A DNA stretch of 64,000 bases, taken from contig JANAVB010012195.1 of assembly GCA_029216955.1 (NCBI GenBank), forward strand, positions 434,001 to 498,000. The letters run 5' to 3'. The notes beneath the pieces were generated by a model that had not been told where the DNA came from, did not search any database, and was given only the letters and a program-made list of their open reading frames with translations. This document shows, piece by piece, positions 36,134 through 47,370 of the stretch. This DNA is from Iris pallida. Its lineage: Eukaryota; Streptophyta; Magnoliopsida; Asparagales; Iridaceae. The number at the start of each line of letters is the position of its first letter. The stretch's first letter is position 1. Made by a program: the position numbers and the translations under genes.

Positions 36134-36183
<50 letters not shown>

Positions 36184-36256
36184 GTGCCGAACCCTCCCAC
36201 CGGGAATCGATCTCCTAACCCTAGCAGAGGGGGCGATCTCTCTTCCGTCGGGATTC

Positions 36257-36334
<78 letters not shown>

Positions 36335-36344
36335 AAATATAGCT

Positions 36345-36398
<54 letters not shown>

Positions 36399-38891
36399 TG
36401 TTTCTTTTTTTCTTTTTGAAAAAAGCTTTCATTCTGCAACCAATTGATGCTTGATTAAACGTTTAAAACTGTGATATTCATATACCGGGCCTGATAAGTC
36501 TGGAAATTCATGGGATGGTCTGCCAATACAACAGACCAGCACCAGCACTTAAAAGAGAAGAATACTTCATTTCATTGGGTGGACACTTTATTCAGTTATT
36601 TGTTAAAGTGTAGATTTCTAATTCCTAAATAACAAAGCCTTTATCATCCCCCTCCCTCTCTATCTCTCTCTCTTTCTTTTCTTAGGACTCTTTTGTCCCA
36701 ATTTTTTGAGATAGGCTATTTGAATCCTTTTCCTTCCATTTAGTTCTCTTAAGGGCTATGCTATCTAATCTTAGTAAAAAAAAAACATATCCTTTGTTAC
36801 ACCCAAATCTAAATGGGCCTACACCTAATGCTAGCAGTTCCTTTGACAGGAAAATCAATATTTAAGATCACTACTACAAAGTAATTTTTTACTGATTGCA
36901 GGATACTAACATGGAGCATCCTCAAGTTCAGCCTTCAATTTACGCAGAACTAGAGCTGCAGGTATCGAAGGTAGAGGCTACACTCAGACAAAAAGAGGAA
37001 GAAAATAACAAAATGAGAGAGCAACTTCAGGAGTACGAGAAAAGATGCTCAGAGAATGAGGCAAAGATGAAGTCTATGGAGGAGGAATGGAAGACGCAAG
37101 TGGCATCTTTGCAGGTGAGCTTTTGTGGCTCTTAACTGTTGAACAAGTTCCCTTAGTTTGTACTGTTGTTACTTTGAGTAAGAATATGGAATTCTGATAG
37201 CCTTGCTAGTAGCAACTACCTAGATACTGCAGGCTAAGGAATATTGAAAAATTGACCTGTTAAAACCCAAATCTTGAACTACATAAATTGTTATGATAGT
37301 ATTGTCGCACATTGGTTATAATACCCGATATCGGTTGATATAATCTTGGCATCTCTCCTCTTGATGGCTAAATTTTAGGACGAGTTCTCCCAAAGTTTGT
37401 ATCAATGGTGAATCATATCGGAGCCTACATCCTGTCTCCCGTTTGCAATCGTGTGGCACGGGTGGTGATGCCGGCATAGAAGTGTCCATTCCGTGCTAGA
37501 AGTCTAGTGCAAACTACGGAGTGTGGTGGAATCATATGATACTATAGTCCCGCATCGGTTATATGGGAAACTCTATGTGAGTTGATATAATCTAAGGCTC
37601 TCCTCTTAACGGCTAACTTTTAGGATGAGTTCTTCCAATGTTCATGTCATAAATCCTGCACTAAGTAATAACAAACTTTAGAATTTTGACCTGTTCTTAA
37701 ACCTAAACCTCTATAGTGTTGACTGTTGTGGAAGGCATTGATGTCCTGAAGGCATAACAGCTGTACATGTGAGGGACCCTTATTATTTTTAACTCTGATC
37801 CTTCTGGAAGGCTATGTTAAAGTCCAAATCAGTTTCTAGTAGGGGTGTCTAAGGTCGGGCTCAGATTGGATTTATGTAAATTCCGAAACTGACCTGAAAA
37901 TAATGGGTTCCAGATTTGTACCTGAAACCCGACCCAAAATTAGATTTGGATTTTGGTTTTAACATCCGAACCCGATCCATTGTAAAAATATTAAAAAGGA
38001 AAACCAATTCTCCCAATAGAAGGGAGGAATTTAACTATTTACCTCACCCTTTCAACAGTACATCCTTTATCAACTAGCCAAAGACTAACTTGTGTAAACG
38101 CACAAAGAAGAAAGGTTTATACTTATCGAAACCCAAAAAAAAAAAAAATCTGGTTTCAAATGTTGTACTCAAGCCCGACCAAAATGCATTCGGTTTTGAA
38201 TTTTTACATCCAGGTCAGGTATCGGTTACCATTGTCAGGCATAGTTACTACTTACTAGTGAGCTGTAGTTTATCATACTAGTCTCGCTACAAATATCTAT
38301 AAATCTATTTACTGTATCAAAAAGAAGTAATAGAACTTCCTCGGACAATTTACCAAATTGGCTTTTTTCTTTCGCAAACAGTTGAGCCTGGCCGATGCGG
38401 CAAAGAAGAGCCAACAATCCGGGATGAATGCATCACACGTTCACTTCAATGATGATTCTGATGTCCCTTCTACTGAGACATACACTCCAGAAAGCACGCC
38501 AACTAGAGTGCGCTACATGTCCAATGGCACACCGGCTAAAGTTTCTGACAACCCGCAAGATCCAGTCGGCTGCCTTGTAAAAGAATATGAGCAGCAAAAA
38601 CGGGCATTTGAGAATGACGTTCGGTTCCTAGTTGAGATGAAGCAGGGACAGGCGAACCTGAACTCAGGTGAGGACCTCCGGAAGTTGAAAGCTCAGTTTG
38701 CCTCTTGGAAAAAGGTTTACAAGGTTCGGTTGAGGGATGCCAAGGCGAACCTGAAGAAGCTTGGGGTATCCAACGGGGACAAGACTCGAAGTAAATGGTG
38801 GATCTTGAAGGGCATGAGACCTGGGGTCGGTAATGGGGATAAGACTGCAGACAAATGGTGGATCATGAAGAGCAAGAGAGGAAAGAAATGA
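35262..38891 (+). CDS. Headless class VIII myosin-like protein (N-terminal extension joined to tail)
   Basis: Three exons: 35262-35645, 36902-37114 and 38382-38891. All junctions are GT-AG in phase 0 and give 368 aa with no stop. Exon 1 (128 aa) has RSSLEEMLDSLRRRD, PPALPARPPSRARLP and KRSLPVGF, the N-terminal extension of ATM2-type class VIII myosins. Exon 2 (71 aa) is the tail coiled coil (KVEATLRQKEEEN, EQLQEYEKRC, KMKSMEEEWK). Exon 3 (169 aa) has the class VIII tail (PVGCLVKEYEQQKRAFENDV, LRKLKAQFASWKKVYKVRLR) and a basic end with a duplicated KWWI motif. Intron 1 is only 1256 bp and shows no P-loop or other motor sequence, so motor and IQ repeats are absent. A tail-only product could dimerise with or compete against a full myosin; that is inference. 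Expression is not shown by the sequence. Confidence 0.82.
36124..36392. repeat. Three (TA)n runs in intron 1
   Basis: (TA)n blocks at about 36135-36181, 36264-36331 and 36348-36393 flank an 80-bp island starting GTGCCGAACCCTCCC. ORFs made of repeated YI residues across them are artefacts. Confidence 0.9.
37294..37638. mobile_element. TRIM-like element or remnant in intron 2
   Basis: Two 100-bp direct repeats (37294-37393 and 37538-37638) share TGATA, CGCA(C/T)(A/C)GGTTAT-like words, GTTGATATAATCT, TCTCCTCTT and a terminal AGGA(C/T)GAGTTCT. They flank 145 bp. Short LTR-like repeats with a tiny core are typical of terminal-repeat miniature retrotransposons. The ends are not sharply defined. 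Confidence 0.45.
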
Positions 38892-39250
38892 ACAATTTTT
38901 TTGCTGCATGCATGACCCTTTTGAACTCAGTCAATTGCTTCAGTAGCCAATAAGTGGACATGGAAGCATTGATGGAAATTATGAAGAAACTGGGAGATGT
39001 TCTTGTGAGACCTAACTACAATGCACTTTGTATATATGGTTGCATCCTCCTCTGTGAGTGTTGCATTTTAGGGTTTTATTTGAAATACTTGTTTGTTGCT
39101 ACGTTGTGATACAATGGAGAAGAGATGTAAATATACAGGTTCAGGTTGATATATAGTACTGCCATATGATTGTATTGTTGCCTGTAATGTAAAAGAGTGT
39201 TTATTATTATGTATTGAAAGTAAAGAATTGCTAATCTATGCTCTAGAGGC
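38892..39250 (+). other. Likely 3' untranslated region of the myosin-derived gene
   Basis: AT-rich, unique-looking DNA after the TGA at 38889-38891. It is GT- and T-rich near 39030-39200. No strong AATAAA is seen before 39319, so the 3' end is not fixed. Confidence 0.3.
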
Positions 39251-40860
39251 AATAATTGTATAATTTGATTTTTACTAGGGTTTATAACTGTTTTTGCTCT
39301 CTTGTCAGCAAATATAAGAATAAAATGGAGGAAAATAGTTGAATGAGCTGAAGTTCCATAAAGGAGGCGTGTCTACTACTATTTACGGTGTCAAAGTATT
39401 GTTTGTTTCTTGACTGCTCTTAAGGCACAGGTGGACACTTTGACGGGACACGTTTGGAAACAAAGAGATGGTCGGCTAATACACATTCACAAAGTTTAGG
39501 AACAAACAAAGTGTTTCTTCTTCCTTAATATCCTTGTGATTTTAAGCTTAGATTGATGTTTTTACGTAAGTTTACCAACTGTAGTTAGTAACTATAGTGT
39601 ACCAACACTGCACTAGTGTAAAATTGGTTTTAGGTAGCCGTGGACATCAAATGTGACCATATTTTGCTGACCGATGTGGCCGTCTATGTGTTGATGATGT
39701 GTGGGATCACTGCATTAATGTTATCAATACATATATTGTCAGGTTAGCAAAATATGGTTAAATTTTGGTATACCCTAGCATTATTGTAAAAGAGATGAAG
39801 TAGGAAAAAAATGAAGTAGGAAAATTTGTGTCCTATGGACTTGGACTCTCTCGAGGCATGTGAAACAATTTGGAAACGCCTTGACACTTCAAAACAGTTG
39901 CATAGAAGAAACTGTATAATGAAAACATCAAACTATAAACATGTAAAATCTTATTTTTCTATGAAATATAATCGAATAAAGGAGAATACTACTTGTCAAA
40001 GATGGAAATGAGTCAATGATCTTGACAACTTGCAAGAAAAATAAGGTGCAAAAGAAAAGTGTTCAGATTAATTTATTTCAACAATTAATGATTTCTTCGT
40101 ATACCTTCGATCAAATGCTAAACAAACAAAAATATCAAAATCAACCCTTTTCCCACCATAATAGGGCTAGATAATATTAAGACGTTTTTTCGAAACCGCC
40201 ATACATAAACTAGTTGCAACGTACAAACAGAAAAAAATGAAAACTAGTAGTTACGGTTACAATGTCCTTGAAATATATTTTGTCCCCACAAATCGATACA
40301 ACATACGTGCCAACAAACTATTCCTAAGTTAAAAACAAACTTTTGGACGATTTGTTTTACCGTGAACTTGATGGTGCAACGATCAATCAAACTTTGCCTT
40401 GTCCGAAGAGGGGAAAAAAATGACAAGTAATGTGAATTTAGGTATGTTTGGATTTTCGGTTTATGTAATTTTTGAACAAATCATATCCCTCTTGGCTGAG
40501 GGGCAAGAATGGGAGGCATTAAGTTCCTTAGCTTGGTAGAATGAGGAAATAAGGAAGGTGGATTTTGTGTCTATCTTGACTTTTGTTTTCTATAACTTGT
40601 GAACAAATCATAATTGGCACAATACAACTTTATCCAAAACAATTAAATAAATTGAAAAGAAGAAGTAAAATTATCCTTTTAACCCACAACCCTCAAAATC
40701 ATCTAACCCATAGGGAAGAAACTAATAAATACATAGAGATGTTTCTCTGCCATCCGACGAGGGATTAAAATTTTCCAATAATGATTCACATGCAACAAGA
40801 TGTTGCTACCATATGAACAACACCAACCCCAAACACATCAAAACCTAGTAAATAGGTTTA
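39251..40860. other. AT-rich intergenic DNA
   Basis: No gene found. A weak dyad (CCATATTTTGCTGACC near 39658, GGTTAGCAAAATATGG near 39743) may belong to a short decayed MITE; its ends could not be defined. Confidence 0.4.
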
Positions 40861-41072
40861 GATGATAAAAAAAAAAAATTGATAATCTAATTGAAGAAAT
40901 AATTAATATTGAAAAATTAGATAAAAATTTAAATTATACTAAAATAATTTAAATAAAATTTGAAAATATTTTAGTTAAATTTTGTCTTTTAAAACTTTCG
41001 ATATATGTTTAGATAATATCATATATTTAGTTTAAAAATAATTTAAATATTAAATATTATAATTTCAATTTG

Positions 41073-41122
<50 letters not shown>

Positions 41123-41576
41123 TTTGGATATATGTTCAGATAGGTAAAATAATTTTAAAGTTTTTAGGTGCGGGACATACGGTGATAGTTAGTTATAAGA
41201 ATTTTTAGGTGCGGGACATACGGTGATAGTTAGTTATAAGAATTTTAAAAAAATATTAATTAGTTGAGAATATACATATAGCACATACAGTGCTAGTTAG
41301 TTATAAAGGATATTGTTAAAAAATTAGATAAAAATTTAAATTATATAAAAATATTTTAAATATGATTTGAATATATTTTAATTAGAATTTCTTATAGATA
41401 TATTTTTATAAGCTTGGACATGTGATTAGTTAGATAATATCATATACTTAGTTCAAATATAATTTGAATACAAAATATAATTGATGATTTGTTATATGTT
41501 CAAGAAGAGTTTTAGAATTTTATTTTTCAAAAATTCTAGAGAAACTCATGAGTTCTTAATTTTAAAACTCTGCCAC

Positions 41577-41668
<92 letters not shown>

Positions 41669-41700
41669 GTCCAACCTTTTTTTTTTAAGAAGTCTTTTTT
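40861..41700. repeat. AT-rich duplicated segment with microsatellites and a 41-bp tandem pair
   Basis: AAAATTTAAATTATA...AAATAATTTAAAT-type DNA occurs twice (about 40920-41060 and 41320-41475). Between the copies, TTTTTAGGTGCGGGACATAC repeats with a 41-bp period (41161, 41202), with a third decayed copy near 41265. (TA)n runs lie at 41078-41119 and 41594-41665. Confidence 0.65.
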
Positions 41701-41776
41701 TTGAAAGCCAAATCATCAGTTAACTTGCTAAAATATAAGAGTTACAAGAATTTGAGATGTTATCAGGCAGCGCCTA

Positions 41777-41958
41777 GACATCATCAGAGAGCGGAAAATA
41801 CACACAAGAGGTTGAAAGAAAACACTATTCATATTGTTCAATAAAGCAAATTTTGCCCGAGAATGAAGACATCATCAGAGAGCGGATAATACACACAAGA
41901 GGTTAAAAGAAAACACTATTCATATCGTTCAATAAAGCAAATTTCGCCAAAGAATGGG
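41777..41958. repeat. 91-bp tandem duplication
   Basis: GACATCATCAGAGAGCGGA starts at 41777 and again at 41868. The copies are nearly identical through AATAAAGCAAATTT. The second copy contains the end of the RNase H-like fragment. Confidence 0.9.
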
Positions 41959-42190
41959 CCACTCTGCTAGTATCCCGTCTTGCGAAGAGGACCTCTCTCG
42001 AGTCTCGAGTTTGATTTGAGCAAACTCGAATCTAATTGAAGAAAACATACCACTGAGCCTCCACGTGATAAGGGTCTCTTCTCCTTTGAGTATTATGACC
42101 ACATTTAAACAGTCTCCCTCCATGTTGAAATCATTGGCTTTGAGACAATTGGTCAGATCGAGCACCTGCGTAACCGCTTGTGCTTCCGCC
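41929..42190 (-). pseudogene. RNase H-like (RVT_3-type) fragment
   Basis: The minus strand reads AEAQAVTQVLDLTNCLKAND and MEGDCLNVVIIL. After a frameshift comes RVAHSLAKFALLND. These are hallmarks of the plant RNase H-like domain found at the end of LINE-type elements and in related host genes: the EAxA helix, the xEGDCxxVV strand and the final N/R-x-VAHxLAKxAL. The acidic residues E and D are present. The fragment lacks a start and is frameshifted, so it is a remnant; which kind of element it came from is not clear. Confidence 0.6.
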
Positions 42191-42374
42191 TATAAGCAAA
42201 GATCATACTCCGAAAACTCATGCGAGAACCAAGTAACATTTTTTTAAGAAGATACATACACAATAGTTTATTTTTACAGAAATTTTTATATAGAATAAAG
42301 AATTTTAACGAAATTGTAAAAAAAGTAACAAGTTTGAGAAAATTTCAATTTTGGTAACGAAACTACATTTTCCA

Positions 42375-42665
42375 TGGCGTGCTGGGGGGTTTGGGTACTG
42401 CAGAGGAGTGTGGTGGGCCGGACGCGCCATGAGTAATGGAGTGTCATGGTGGCACGCCATGAGTGATGGAGTGTCATGACTGGTGCTCGAGTGGTGCGCC
42501 ATGAGTGATGGAGTGTCATGAGTGGTGCTCCATGAGTAATGGAGTGTCATGGGTGGTGGAGTGTGGTTGGCTGGACGCGCGTGGAGTGTGATGGAGGGCG
42601 CGCCATGAGTAGTGGAGTGTCATGAGTGGTGCTCCATGAGTAATGGAGTGTAATGGGTGGTGGTA
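42375..42665. repeat. Minisatellite of CCATGAGTAATGGAGTGTCATG words
   Basis: The words GAGTAATGGAGTGTCATG, GAGTGATGGAGTGTCATG and GTGGTGCTCCATGAGT recur about seven times with irregular spacing. ORFs through it (for example 42305-42550 on the minus strand) are repetitive and not credible. Confidence 0.8.
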
Positions 42666-42835
42666 TTCTTAGTAGAATGTAGAACCACAGACGAAAGAAG
42701 AGACCGACTAGGCCTCAGACATGTAGAACGACGGCATTACAAACGACTTGTCCGACGGTATTCTTAGTAGAATATTTAATGTGTAGTGCATTTTTATTCA
42801 ATAGAATGTTTAATGATATTTGGTACTACAATATT

Positions 42836-43117
42836 TTACTCTCTTGGTTGACTTGTACATTTTCTTCTGTTGTGTTCCGTCAAACCACAATTGTCGCACC
42901 GAAGTTCTCTTGTCGATAATTCTCGTGGTTTGATGTAGTTTTTTTCGGCCTTCCAGCTTTGCGTCTGACATCTGAAACTCCAATTTCTCCCCTAACCAAA
43001 ACAACTTGAATGTTGTAAGGAACCGGAATTGGTTCCATCTGTGGCTCGTACACACTTCTCAACCTGGCAGTAGAAAATATTATCGGATAATAATGTTCAA
43101 CCTCATGACTGCAATAT
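42836..43117 (-). pseudogene. Mutator-like (MULE) transposase, C-terminal fragment
   Basis: The minus strand reads HYYPIIFSTARLRSVYEPQM, PIPVPYNI and then RRKAGRPKK. After a one-base frame change comes RCDNCGLTEHNRRKC, a C-x2-C-x4-H-x4-C zinc knuckle. This order is the usual C-terminus of MuDR-type transposases. The fragment stops abruptly at 43117 where LTR A begins, so element A inserted into it. The remainder should lie beyond the right edge. Confidence 0.75.
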
Positions 43118-44746
43118 TGTCACGCCCCAGCACCAGAATACTGGAGAGCGGGGGACAGACACAGCCAGCTACGTACATTGAAGTGAATCCCACCTTGCAA
43201 TACGATCACCGCTGTCTAGATGCATGAGGGTTTACTACAAGCCATCAGTCTCTTATGGTCATGAACAAGTCTAGTGTCTCAAACTCAAGCAAGTAAGTAA
43301 ATGTTACAAGATGTTAGATCATCAGACATACAAAGTAAGGCATCCCAAACATTACATATTCAGATGATCATGAAGCTAGTCATACAAAACGTGAAGACTA
43401 GCAAGAGTTTCAGTCATACATGATCAACCCTAGGATTTGTCAATCATGTTACAGCCCGTAGGCAGACAGTAAGTAAAGTTGCAAACGAGCTAACACTTGC
43501 TCGATGGCTAAACGCCTCAAAAGAATATTTTTACAAGGGAGTGGGAGAGCAAAATAAGAACCCACTCGTTGCCAGGATTGCGCCTAGTGGTCACCATCTG
43601 GCTGGAAGACAGGGAGATCCTCGGGAGCTACTCCGAAATCTGGCCATACAAAACCAGCTGGGTCAGACCCCAGAAAGAGCAAGTGCCACAAGGGAGGCTT
43701 CACTTAAGAACTAAAACTAGCATATTAGCACATGATACATAAAGGATAACGAAAGACACGAGTTAGAGAAAGCAGGGTGATAAACGATAAGATGACTAAC
43801 GGACTATTCCGGTAACCAAGTTACAACCCGTAAACCAAATAAGGACCGGGGTTGTAACCCTTCACCTGAACAGAACTTAGTCTCTAACCAATTATCGATA
43901 AAGTAAAGCATAAACAAGCATGTCCTGAGATAGCCATGTACTGGATCTAGGCAAGACTAGACAAGATAGGACTCCATCTATCATTCACGGCCAAGCAAAG
44001 AGTACGGTTTGATACTTTTACTAACTAGGGTTATCACAAGCTTAGTTACTAACAAGATGCATCGAAATATTCCAACAGCCACAAGCCCTGTAGTCTTAAT
44101 CCAGGTTATTCGGTCACAAGTTGAGAGAGTTGGATTAGGTGACTTGGGGGTGCAACACATGACAGTGTGCTGCAAATGTGCCCTACTCGACGGCAGGCTA
44201 CAAGTCCAATTAAAGTGCCCAGATAACGGGACTGCCTGTAGCTGAGAAATCTCTTCATGAACTACTTATCACTCTAGTCATTATCCTAGTCAGATTCAGT
44301 ATGAATCCCTGACCGTGGAAATCAGGAATTCATATCCTAGACATGATGCAAGACGAGGCATGTAGCTTATACAAGCACAAACACCCACGGTGTCAAGACA
44401 AGAGTTACTTAGCAAGGCATATCGAGATTATCATGTAGGTTTACTTTATCAAGTCAAGAGTGCGTCACAACGGACCACCATCAAGAATTATCATGTCAAG
44501 TTACTTGTCAAGAGTGCACCACGACGGGTCACTATCAAGAATTATCATGTTACTTGATACTTGTTAAGAGTGCATCTTAACAGGCCACGATCGTGTTTTA
44601 TTCATACATTAATATGAATGAGAGAAACTTTTATAAAATAACTAGTGACATGTTGTTGAAGCCAAGAAAAAGATCTACAACTTTCATGTTTTGAGTTTTT
44701 CAAGATTTTAGCTACAAAACAGCTCAAAGAAGCAAAAGCAGTCATT

Positions 44747-45175
44747 TGGAGTGACCTGCGTGCAAGTTGCGCAGGCAAAATCGCCCATGGCGCAAGTTGC
44801 GCGCAAGCACAACACACATTGTGCGGTAGAAAATTGCGCGGGCGCGTGGAACGCAAGTTGCGCATTGCGCGCGGGCAAAATAGCCCACGGCGCACGTTGC
44901 GCACAAGCGCGACGCGCAAGTTGCGCATTGTGCGCGGGCAAAATCGGCCACGGCGCATGTTGCGCGCAAGCGCGGCACGCGGGCGCGCGGTAGAGAAGTG
45001 CACGGGCGCGCGGCGCGCAAGTTGCGCATTGCGCGCGGGCAAAATCGCCCACGGCGAAGGTTGCGCGCAAGCGCGGCGCACGGCGCGCAAGTTGCGCATT
45101 GCGCGCGGGCAAAATTGCCCACGATGCACGTTGCGCGCAAGCGCGACGCCCGGCAGCGTAGACACTGCGCGCGGC
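44747..45175. repeat. GCGCAAGTTGCGC minisatellite in LTR A
   Basis: A unit of about 63 bp starting GCGCAAGTTGCGCATTGCGC recurs at 44851, 44914, 45015 and 45085, with part-units on the left. It is very GC-rich compared with the rest of the LTR. Long ORFs run through it on both strands only because the repeat lacks stops. Confidence 0.85.
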
Positions 45176-45580
45176 ATTGTTCATCGTCCCGACAGCACCA
45201 AAAGGTGTGGAGAACCCATGAACTCAAAAATGGCATAACTTCTCATACGAAGTCAAAATCAAGCGGTTCAAAAGCCAAAATTGGGTAGAATTGAATTTTT
45301 ACAACATAGAACTATTAGATTTCGAAAATAACCAAGTTTTAGAGATCAAAACCAAGAAAAATCGAAAAATTACAAACTTAGATCTACAAGAATCCATCCA
45401 TCAAATCCAAAAATGTCAAGTTCTAAAGAGGCTTAGAATGAAGTAAGAAAGGGAATGGAATAATAAAATTTGAGATCCATCATGAAGCAAGTTGCACTTG
45501 CCTAGGCTTGGTAGGTGGGAGGAGTAAATGAAGAAGATGAAGAAGTAAATGCAAATAATGGAGGAGAGAGAAGAAGTTGA

Positions 45581-45590
45581 CTTATATAGC
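45581..45590 (-). promoter_or_regulatory. TATA box of LTR A
   Basis: GCTATATAAG on the minus strand, followed by a CT-rich leader. The minisatellite begins about 400 bp downstream and so would be transcribed. Confidence 0.55.
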
Positions 45591-45785
45591 AACCCCTCCC
45601 ATCTCAACCCAAAATAAACCAAACCAAGCCAAGCCAAGTCATGTTGATCCAAGTTGAACCAATCAAGTCAAAATTTAAAACAAGGCTAAGCTAATCAAGA
45701 TAAGTCAAAATATGGACCACCTGACAATTGTCAGAAATCCGTATATGTATCCTGAAAATACGTATAACGGAAAACGGGAGTGACA

Positions 45786-45800
45786 ACTCTACCCACCTTA
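45786..45800 (-). promoter_or_regulatory. Polypurine tract of element A
   Basis: AAGGTGGGTAGAG on the minus strand, next to the LTR, preceded by AACGAAATTCTTTT. The same signature occurs at 23236 and 55981. Confidence 0.65.
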
Positions 45801-45951
45801 AAAGAATTTCGTTCTCAAAATTTAATCAAGAGGCTAGAGGTGTCGGGACAAGCTATATTAATCATAAACAAGCTACGACTAGCAGTCAATCAAGCAATCA
45901 TTCATGCAAGCAAGGAAGTAAAAGCATAAGGCATAAGGAAGAAATTATACC

Positions 45952-47370
45952 TTATGAGTCAAACAGGTGTGGATATCGCGATCGGATATCATCCTCACGC
46001 TCCCACGTTGACTCACCTAATGAGTGATGACCCCAAGCAATACGGACTAAACTAATAGTCTTGTTCTTGAGTATCTTCTCTCTTCGGTCCAATATGGATA
46101 CGGGCCTTTCCTCATACGAAAGGTTGGTACCAACAACCAATTCTGAATGATCAAGGATATGGCTCGAATCCGGGATGTACCGTCGTAATTGAGATACATG
46201 GAATACGTCATGTACCTCACGTAACGACGGTGGAAGAGCAAGACGATAGGACACATCACCTACTCGCTCGAGAATATCAAACGGTCATATATACCTAGGA
46301 CTAAGCTTTCCCCGTACGCCGAATCGAATGACGCTACGGGTAGGCGAGATCCTAAGGAATACATGGTCGTCGATAGAAAACTCAAGAGGGCGCCGATGAG
46401 AATTGGCCCAATGGCGTTGACGATCGTGTGCAACTCGAAGATGATCTCTGACTTGTCTGACCACCTCAATAGTCTGCGTAATCATCTCTGGACCAAGCAT
46501 CTGCCTCTCGCCGACATCATCCCAAGCTAAAGGTGATCTGCACTTCCTGCCATACAACGCTTCAAAGGGTGCTATCTGGATACTGGCTTGGAAACTGTTG
46601 TTATAGAAAAATTTCACGAGATGCAGGTGACCTTCACATGAACCACCGAAGTCGAGTGTACAAGATCGTAACATATCTTCAAGAGTCTGGATCGTGCGCT
46701 CTAACTGACCATCTGTTTGCGGATGATAAGCTGAACTGAACTTGAGTCGAGTCTCCAAGCTCTCTTGAAGACTCCGCCAAAAGTGCGATATGAATCTTGA
46801 ATCTCTGTCGGATACAATACTGACTGGTACTCCATGCAACCTGACTATCTGCCTGAGGTACATCTCTGCTAGCTGATCCGTCGACTGACCAACTCTGAAG
46901 GGAAGAAAATGAGCTACCTTCGTGAGATGATCAACTATAACCCAGATAGCATCTCTTCCAGCTGGGGATTTAGGTAACCCAGTTACAAAATCTATGGTAA
47001 TGTGCTCCCATTTCCATTCTGGGATCGGTAAAGGTTGAAGAAGTCCAGCTGGCCTCTGATGTTCAGCTTTAACTTGTTGGCAAACTAAATAACGAGAGAC
47101 AAACTGGGCTATCTTCCTCTTCATGCCATTCTACCAGAAATGCTGACGGATGTTTCGGTACATCTTTATACTACCGGGATGAATAGAATACTGAGAACTG
47201 TAAGCCTCTGCCATGATCTCATGTCTGATATCAATACTGGGTACACAAAGACGCCTCTCATGTCGAAGAGTACCATCCTCATGAATATATAACTCTGGTC
47301 TCTGTCCTGCTACACATTCTGCCCTAAGCCGCTGAAGCTTAGAATCTGCTGACTGAGCTAACTTAATCCT
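45952..47370 (-). pseudogene. Element A pol: integrase and C-terminal chromodomain-like part
   Basis: Minus strand. The integrase zinc region is cut by a TAG at about 47131 (HFW*NGMKRK). The core then has TIDFVTGLP, SDRDSRF and DGQLERTIQ, so the D,D,E acids are present. A frame change near 46285 leads to YRLALPPSLREVHDVFHVS, LSYEERPVSILDRR and SLGESTWEREDDIRSRYPHL, the ending typical of chromoviruses of the Tekay/Del group. Integrase inserts the cDNA; the C-terminal part resembles a chromodomain that guides targeting. Stops and shifts make this copy inactive. Confidence 0.85.

Larger units (their letters stand above)
43118..45785 (-). mobile_element. 3' LTR of chromovirus A (2668 bp)
   Basis: The LTR lies between TGTCACGCCCCAGCACC at 43118 and GGAAAACGGGAGTGACA at 45785, so on the minus strand it starts TGTCACTCCC. 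The polypurine tract lies just outside (45786-45800). It contains one hairpin unit of the GTTACAACCC/GGGGTTGTAACC type near 43822-43862, a GC-rich minisatellite (44747-45175) and a minus-strand TATA box (45581). No gene is supported. Confidence 0.8.

Noticed and set aside
36061..36454. ORFs made of alternating Tyr and Ile
   Set aside because: They are translations of (TA)n microsatellites in intron 1.
39590..39790. A short MITE around the CATATTTTGCTGACC dyad
   Set aside because: Only the inner dyad is clear; no matching outer ends or target duplication could be defined.
44602..45238. Long Arg/Ala/Cys-rich ORFs on both strands (up to 191 aa)
   Set aside because: They run through the GC-rich minisatellite of LTR A and are open in several frames only because the repeat lacks stop codons.
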